A stretch of 6,675 nucleotides of DNA. Source: CAIVAT01 sp037141055. GTDB taxonomy: Bacteria; Bacteroidota; Bacteroidia; Bacteroidales; FEN-979. A program made the position numbers and the translations under genes. The notes under the pieces were generated by a model, which was given only the letters and a program-made list of their open reading frames with translations, did no database searches and had not been told where the DNA came from. Below are positions 4,476 through 6,675 of this stretch, piece by piece (the stretch's first letter is position 1; the number at the start of each line of letters is the position of its first letter). Location: contig JBAXDH010000166.1 of NCBI GenBank assembly GCA_037141055.1, positions 1 through 6,675 on the forward strand, given 5' to 3'.

Positions 4476-5900
4476 TTACGGATTGACCAACAACCAGAAT
4501 TCACCTTCTATGGTATGGGCGATTGGCATCTTGCACTGTGAATTTAGTTGAATGTTATCTTCATTCAGTGTTCCTGAAAAAGTGCCGCGAACTGCTGAGC
4601 CCTTGCCGGTATATTCCGCCAGGGTTGCGGTAGCATTGCCGTATCGGCTTCCACGGGTACAGGAAGTATCTGCGTTGAGCGTCCTTTGCTCATAACTCAT
4701 CGTGTATTCTAAATCGGGTATTGGCCAGAACGAGAAATTCTGATCTCCTCCGGTGGGGCCATTCAGGATCCTCGTGGTCACCGAAGGATTGGTGAATGCC
4801 AGGGTGAATATATTTTTATTTGAAGATACATCATCCATATCAGCAATAATTTGAAAGTCTCCCTGGTCCACAAAACAATTAATCCGTGTTTTAGAGCTGG
4901 TATCAACCTGTAAGTATTTATATTCCTGTCCATCAATTTTCACCAGCAAATAATAATCATCAGCTACCGTAATGTTGGATGTAATAAAGAATGCAGCCGT
5001 AATTCCCGACTTGTTTTTGACTGCCAGCTGAACCGTAACCGCTACCGGGTTGTTAGCCGGCACCTGGTCAGGTGCTTTATACGTGGCACCTGTACCGGAA
5101 GGATTCAGCGACCCGTGGCTGTTCGAAACCGGCGCGACTGTTCCGTTCATGGTCCATTGCTTGATTCTGAATTCCACCAACTTCGATGCATAGGGTGGAA
5201 CAGCCGCTGAAACAGGAGTCAGAGGATAAAGCACATCGAGCCCATCATCTTTGATTTTAACCAGGGGCGCCAATTCATCATCCTCTTTTGCCAGGTCCCC
5301 CCTGAATCCGGTCACTTTCAATAGTAAGGAAGCACCTGTTCGAATTGTGGATGAAGAAGGGGTTAGTGATAAGTCAATGAACCTTCCCAGCAACCAATCG
5401 CTGAAATGTGTTGCGGTGACAGCAACCGTTTTCGCATTTTTATCCAGGACGCTTTTCAGCAGGGCATTCCAGCTACGATCGCCGGCCTGGGTAACAATCC
5501 AGAGAAAGTCTTCAGGGGACTGCTGTAAAAGCTGTTCATCATAATGAAATGTGAGTACAACCGGTTTGGCGAAAGTAGTTCCTTCCGGCAGCAAACGGTA
5601 GCCGAAGCCAAGACCCAGTGGTGCATTATTGGTAACGGGTTGAATTGAAATTGTTGTGGCGGATGACAAGGCATCAGCGGGGATGGTTAGCGTTAATCTT
5701 CCATCAGCCGAGCGAAGTGTTCCGCCTGACGGGCCAATCGTGGTATCTGACAGTACTCCGGTTGGTGTGCCGATATCCGTGATTATCGGACCACTGTCTT
5801 CCGCGACAGAGGATGAACCGCTCTTTTTACATGATATTAAAAAGGTCGTGGAAACGAGGATTATGACTGATAATTTAAGAAATATGTTTGTTGTTTTCAT
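4476..5900 (-). CDS. Lipoprotein with ZU5-like domain and beta-sandwich modules
   Basis: I place the start at 5900 (MKTTNIFLKL), giving 474 residues, because a signal peptide with lipobox LISC (Cys24) begins there; the 25 codons upstream would hide it and read through a palindrome. A flexible Ser/Lys linker follows. Residues about 53-178 (IGPSGGTLRSADGRLTLTIP, then AL, then THFSDWLLG) look like a ZU5-like domain, common in secreted Bacteroidota proteins and thought to mediate protein contacts. Residues about 180-320 look like an Ig-like segment (GTGATYKAPDQV). The C-terminal 150 residues are beta-rich with paired strands ending GTFSGTLNE and EGEFWLLV, a pattern seen in many Bacteroidota lipoproteins of unknown role. 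No catalytic motif is visible. It should sit on the cell envelope. The gene is transcribed alone and ends 5 nt from a BIME-like element. Confidence 0.85.
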   Translation of the reverse strand: MKTTNIFLKLSVIILVSTTFLISCKKSGSSSVAEDSGPIITDIGTPTGVLSDTTIGPSGGTLRSADGRLTLTIPADALSSATTISIQPVTNNAPLGLGFGYRLLPEGTTFAKPVVLTFHYDEQLLQQSPEDFLWIVTQAGDRSWNALLKSVLDKNAKTVAVTATHFSDWLLGRFIDLSLTPSSSTIRTGASLLLKVTGFRGDLAKEDDELAPLVKIKDDGLDVLYPLTPVSAAVPPYASKLVEFRIKQWTMNGTVAPVSNSHGSLNPSGTGATYKAPDQVPANNPVAVTVQLAVKNKSGITAAFFITSNITVADDYYLLVKIDGQEYKYLQVDTSSKTRINCFVDQGDFQIIADMDDVSSNKNIFTLAFTNPSVTTRILNGPTGGDQNFSFWPIPDLEYTMSYEQRTLNADTSCTRGSRYGNATATLAEYTGKGSAVRGTFSGTLNEDNIQLNSQCKMPIAHTIEGEFWLLVNP

Positions 5901-5936
5901 AGCATTTCGGTTTAAAATTAAGTACAAAACTGGTTG

Positions 5937-5959
5937 ACCGGGATCACCTGATTCCCGGT
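5937..5959. promoter_or_regulatory. Hairpin in the leader of the ZU5-lipoprotein gene
   Basis: ACCGGG (5937-5942) pairs with CCCGGT (5954-5959), continued by ATC/GAT with one bulged base around the loop ACCT. It lies 37-59 nt upstream of the chosen start codon and is much more GC-rich than its surroundings. It could be a leader RNA structure or an operator. Its presence supports the downstream start. Confidence 0.35.
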
Positions 5960-6175
5960 GATGTATAACGCGCAAAAGATCATATTGACGTATATTTTAC
6001 TATAAACGACCCATATGGTTAACTGTCCTGTTTTAACATATATGATACACGAGAATGACATATACAAAGATATTCATTATTGCATTGGTATTGTATTGTT
6101 TTCATCTCCTTAATGAATATATTCTGCTTTTCGACATGGCAATTTCATTCATATAAGAGTCGTTTGTTCATCGCC

Positions 6176-6214
6176 CTGGACAAGCCGATGGTTATGACCA
6201 CCCTTCGGCCGATT
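6176..6214 (+). repeat. REP-like unit copy E
   Basis: The first half CTGGACAAGCCGATGG and the second half TGACCACCC-TTCG-GCCGATT match copies B and C with the same 19-nt spacing. It folds as GCCGA/TCGGC plus TGG/CCA around TTATGA. Compared with copy C, both outer arms have changed while pairing is kept, which supports a selected hairpin. Confidence 0.65.
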
Positions 6215-6235
6215 TTAAAGACCAGATTCCAGTAT

Positions 6236-6309
6236 GGGGAACAATAGGAAATCAAACACTTACATCGTTCCGTAAGTGGTTTTTTTATGTCCACGCCAGA
6301 AATACGCCC
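6236..6309 (+). repeat. R-type intergenic repeat, partial copy 3 (R3)
   Basis: It shares GGGGA, ATCAA-x-CAC, the hairpin, the T-run and CACGCCAGAAATACGCC with R1 and R2, then departs at 6310, so about 105 bp of the core are absent. It lies in the same orientation as the other copies, 22 nt after REP-like copy E. Confidence 0.75.
6254..6287 (+). terminator. Terminator-like hairpin in R3 with no gene in front
   Basis: CACTTAC (6257-6263) pairs with GTAAGTG (6272-6278), extended across one A-G mismatch by AA/TT, and is followed by a run of T's to 6286. It points in the plus direction, yet no plus-strand gene is present between 1105 and this site, so it would serve an unseen short RNA or is simply carried by the repeat. 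Confidence 0.5.
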
Positions 6310-6675
6310 GAAGCGGATGAGATTTTTGGTTTTTGATTCCTTTATCCAATCTAACCCACAATTATTGACTAAAACAGGAATACGCAGATAGTTAAAACTA
6401 TTTTTCGCGTTTAAATCACAATCTCAGAAACTAAAGAACACATAAACAAAGTGTTGACCTTGATAGTTGAGCAGGAAACATTAGCCCGAATTTTTAAATT
6501 TTAAGATTGGGTTACCCGGTGGCGAAGTCAGGATTATATTTTAACAAGTGAAGCCTTTCCGATATTCTACCCGTAACACAGTTCAAGAGACATGTTAAGG
6601 CTGTTTATGGTTATCTTTATAAGATTCTCATTATATAAATTTCTTTTGCTATAATTTTTTCTCAAAAAGAAAATC

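Larger units (their letters stand above)
5960..6675. other. Long non-coding region with repeats
   Basis: No protein gene can be supported here. Most of it is AT-rich. Found features are a 10-bp inverted repeat ATATTCATTA/TAATGAATAT (6070-6079 and 6111-6120, chance level in AT-rich DNA), a REP-like unit (6176-6214) and a partial R repeat with terminator (6236-6309). From 6310 to the right edge I see neither a gene nor a clear repeat. Confidence 0.6.

Noticed and set aside
5901..5975. N-terminal extension of the ZU5-lipoprotein from the ATG at 5975
   Set aside because: It would place 25 polar residues before a perfect lipoprotein signal peptide and translate a palindromic hairpin.
6070..6120. 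Perfect 10-bp inverted repeat ATATTCATTA/TAATGAATAT
   Set aside because: Very AT-rich with a 31-nt spacer; expected at chance level and not near a supported gene start.
1..6675. CRISPR array, rRNA, riboswitch, retron or phage gene
   Set aside because: No regular short repeats with equal spacers, no rRNA-like stretch, no reverse transcriptase, integrase or transposase frame, and no known riboswitch core were seen.

Overview
The window looks like chromosomal DNA from a Bacteroidota (Bacteroidetes) bacterium, probably an environmental member. Three of the proteins start with lipoprotein signal peptides of the usual Bacteroidota style. Likely promoters carry the Bacteroidota -7 box TAnnTTTG instead of a sigma70 -10 box, and the starts lack clear Shine-Dalgarno sequences. 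Coding density is only about two thirds, and the long gaps are full of hairpins and repeats. Species-level placement is not possible from this sequence.

Layout, left to right. Bases 49-222 hold a repeat (R1) that begins with a terminator-like hairpin. A 172-residue lipoprotein with a BamE/SmpA-like segment follows at 587-1105 (+). A second, almost identical repeat copy (R2) occupies 1176-1351. All remaining genes are on the minus strand: a seven-bladed Ycf48/BNR-type beta-propeller lipoprotein (1404-2477), a Fic AMP-transferase with an N-terminal inhibitory motif and C-terminal winged helix (2849-3934), a 54-residue protein (4128-4292) that overlaps the surviving C-terminal tail of a lost gene (4282-4338), and a 474-residue lipoprotein with a ZU5-like domain (4476-5900). 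The last 775 bases have no convincing gene. They carry a hairpin-forming repeat (6176-6214) and a third, partial copy of the terminator repeat (R3, 6236-6309).

The genes do not form one obvious pathway. Three encode cell-envelope lipoproteins with structural or binding folds, and two (Fic; the 54-aa protein with its broken partner) resemble toxin-antitoxin-type accessory genes. The most interesting material is between the genes: (1) a dispersed REP-like repeat of about 38 nt (consensus TGACCAYCC-N3/4-GCCGATT in its second half), two copies of which face each other as a 129-bp element with perfect 14-bp inverted ends, directly abutting the truncated toxin-like gene; (2) the R repeat, whose 122-bp core is 120/122 identical between two copies while the hairpin stem in front of it changes on both arms together; (3) a perfect 10-bp-arm dyad just upstream of the putative fic -7 box, well placed to be an operator. 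No transposase, integrase, rRNA, tRNA or CRISPR array was seen.
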